Shown in pieces: positions 63,161-64,000 of a DNA stretch of 64,000 nucleotides. Numbering within the stretch: position 1 is the first letter of the stretch; every line of letters begins with the position of its first letter. A program made the translations under genes and the position numbers. The DNA comes from Hydractinia symbiolongicarpus (Eukaryota; Cnidaria; Hydrozoa; Anthoathecata; Hydractiniidae), in NCBI RefSeq assembly GCF_029227915.1, contig NC_079876.1, positions 250,001 to 314,000 on the forward strand. The letters are read 5' to 3'. The notes beneath the pieces were generated by a model. It was given only the letters and a program-made list of their open reading frames with translations, made no database searches and was not told where the DNA came from.

Positions 63161-64000
63161 CATGGGCTTTAGTGGTGAAATAATAATTTAAAAAATCGTT
63201 CGGGAAATGAGTTTACACACTGGGTACTTTCTTTGTATACTTTTGACTATACGGGCCGAGTCCGGGATTTACGGGAAATCGCGGGTTTTCGTTTGCCGGC
63301 GATTAAACATCTTTTATTCAGCGTTTCATCAAATATGAAAACATTTTTAAAAACTACAAGTCTCATGGGCTTTAGTGGTGAAATAATAATTTAAAAAATC
63401 GTTCGGGAAATGCGTTTACACCCTGGGTACTTTCTTTGTATACTTTTGACTATACGGGCCGAGTCCGGGATTTACGGGAAATCGCAGGTTTTCGTTTGCC
63501 GTCGATTAAACTTCTTATATTCAGCGTCTCATCAAAAATGAAAACATATCTGAAAACTACAAGTCTCATGCGTTTTAGTGGTGAAAAAATAATTTAAAAA
63601 TTCGTTCGGGAAATGAGTTTACTCACTGGGTACTTTCCTTGTATACTTTTAATTATACGGGCCGAGTCCGGATTTTACGGGAAATCGCAGGTTTTCGTTT
63701 GCCGGCGATTAAACTTCTTTTATTCAGCGTCTCATCAAAAATGAAAACATTTTTAAAAACTACAAGTCTCATGGGCCTTAGTGGTGAAATAATAATTTAA
63801 AAAATCGTTTGGGAAATGAGTTTACTCCCTGGGTACTTTCTTTGTATACTTTTGACTATACGGGCCGAGTCCGGGATTTACGGGAAATCGCAGATTTTCG
63901 TTTGCCAGCGATTAAACTTCTTTTATTCAGCGTCTCATCAAAAATGAAAACATTTTTGAAAACTACAAGTCTCATGCGTTTTAGTGGTGAAAAAATAATT
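63161..64000 (+). repeat. Terminal stretch resembling earlier domains
   Basis: The stretch holds TTTACACACTGGG with GCGTTTCATC, AAATGCGTTTACACC, and then a CTTCTTATATTC/CATATCTG monomer with CCTTGTATACTTTTAATTATAC. The last of these belongs to a family otherwise seen only in the first 4.6 kb. The window stops at phase 202 inside a monomer, so the array continues beyond it. Confidence 0.85.

Larger units (their letters stand above)
1..64000 (+). repeat. 203-bp tandem satellite array filling the window
   Basis: Landmarks recur every 203 bp from end to end in one orientation: AAAAAATCGTTCGGG (phase 1-15), GTATAC (46-51), GCCGGC (106-111), TCAAAAATG (140-148), ACTACAAGTCTCATG (164-178) and TTTTAGTGGTG (181-191). 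The window holds 314 complete monomers plus two partial ones. Homologous positions at 1,303 and 62,997 are 61,694 bp apart, which is 304 x 203 minus 18, so indels are few. The hand-counted consensus has 76 G+C in 203 (37%). Neither edge of the array is inside the window. No transposon, gene or inverted segment interrupts it. Arrays like this are known from eukaryotic centromeric and pericentromeric heterochromatin; that location is inferred here. I do not recognise the monomer as a named satellite family. Confidence 0.99.

Noticed and set aside
1100-63191. Recurrent 60-68 codon plus-strand open frames and 65-codon minus-strand frames as a small protein family
   Set aside because: They recur only because the DNA repeats. 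203 is not a multiple of 3, so frames rotate and stop within each monomer. Most starts are alternative codons, no ribosome-binding or promoter context is present, and overlapping frames exist on both strands of the same bases.
1-64000. CRISPR array
   Set aside because: There are no short constant repeats separated by unique spacers; the whole 203-bp unit is repeated with scattered substitutions.
1-64000. LTR or other transposon, or rDNA spacer repeats
   Set aside because: No terminal repeats, target-site duplications, polyprotein frames, poly-A tail or rRNA sequence appear anywhere; nothing non-satellite breaks the array.
1-64000. Telomeric repeat tracts
   Set aside because: No run of TTAGGG-like or other short G-rich unit was seen; G-runs occur only as part of the 203-bp monomer.

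Overview
The whole window is a single tandem satellite DNA array. From base 1 to base 64,000 it is head-to-tail copies, all on one strand sense, of a monomer of 203 bp. Phase arithmetic gives 314 complete monomers plus two partial ones. The window opens at monomer phase 130 and closes at phase 202, with about 18 bp of net deletion spread over the array. I define phase 1 as the first A of AAAAAATCGTTCGGG. The hand-built consensus is 37% G+C and has 12 CpG per monomer. I found no protein gene, rRNA, tRNA, transposon, inverted block, CRISPR array or unique-sequence island. The 60-102 codon open frames that recur on both strands are by-products of the repeat.

The organism cannot be named from this. 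A homogeneous 200-bp-class satellite of at least 64 kb, with higher-order repeats (HORs), is typical of eukaryotic centromeric or pericentromeric heterochromatin. The lack of CpG depletion argues against a heavily CpG-methylated genome with strong deamination, or else points to very recent amplification. A centromere role is inference only.

The array has no single HOR. It is a series of local amplification domains with different unit sizes. In order these are: 6-mer (1-1,720), 5-mer (1,675-3,706), mixed (3,707-6,060), 14-mer of 2,840 bp (6,061-11,740), dimer and partial third 14-mer copy (11,741-13,729), 11-mer (13,730-17,140), 6-mer with 4-mer expansion (17,141-21,388), 11-mer and 6-mer (21,389-27,789), an apparently identical 7-mer pair (27,790-30,688), 4-mer, 11-mer and dimer mixture (30,689-38,266), 11-mer, 4-mer and 5-mer (38,267-45,334), 19-mer of 3,856 bp with a nested 7-mer (45,335-53,036), 6-mer of 1,217 bp in 3 + 2 copies around a mosaic segment (53,037-61,145), dimer and 4-mer (61,146-63,160), and a final stretch that resembles earlier parts of the array.

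The pattern is what repeated unequal exchange and gene conversion would produce. Units are a whole number of monomers, usually within 1-4 bp. Breakpoints lie inside conserved monomer sequence, and some monomers are visible hybrids. Rare variant monomers reappear 26-60 kb away. Each monomer also carries conserved dyad symmetries (arms TCAAAAATG/CATTTTTGA, GTATA/TATAC, AATCGC/GCGATT) and a GC-rich patch in which CGGG recurs about once per helical turn. These are the best candidates for functional sequence. All boundaries were read by eye and may be off by tens of bases, because breakpoints fall in sequence shared by all monomers.
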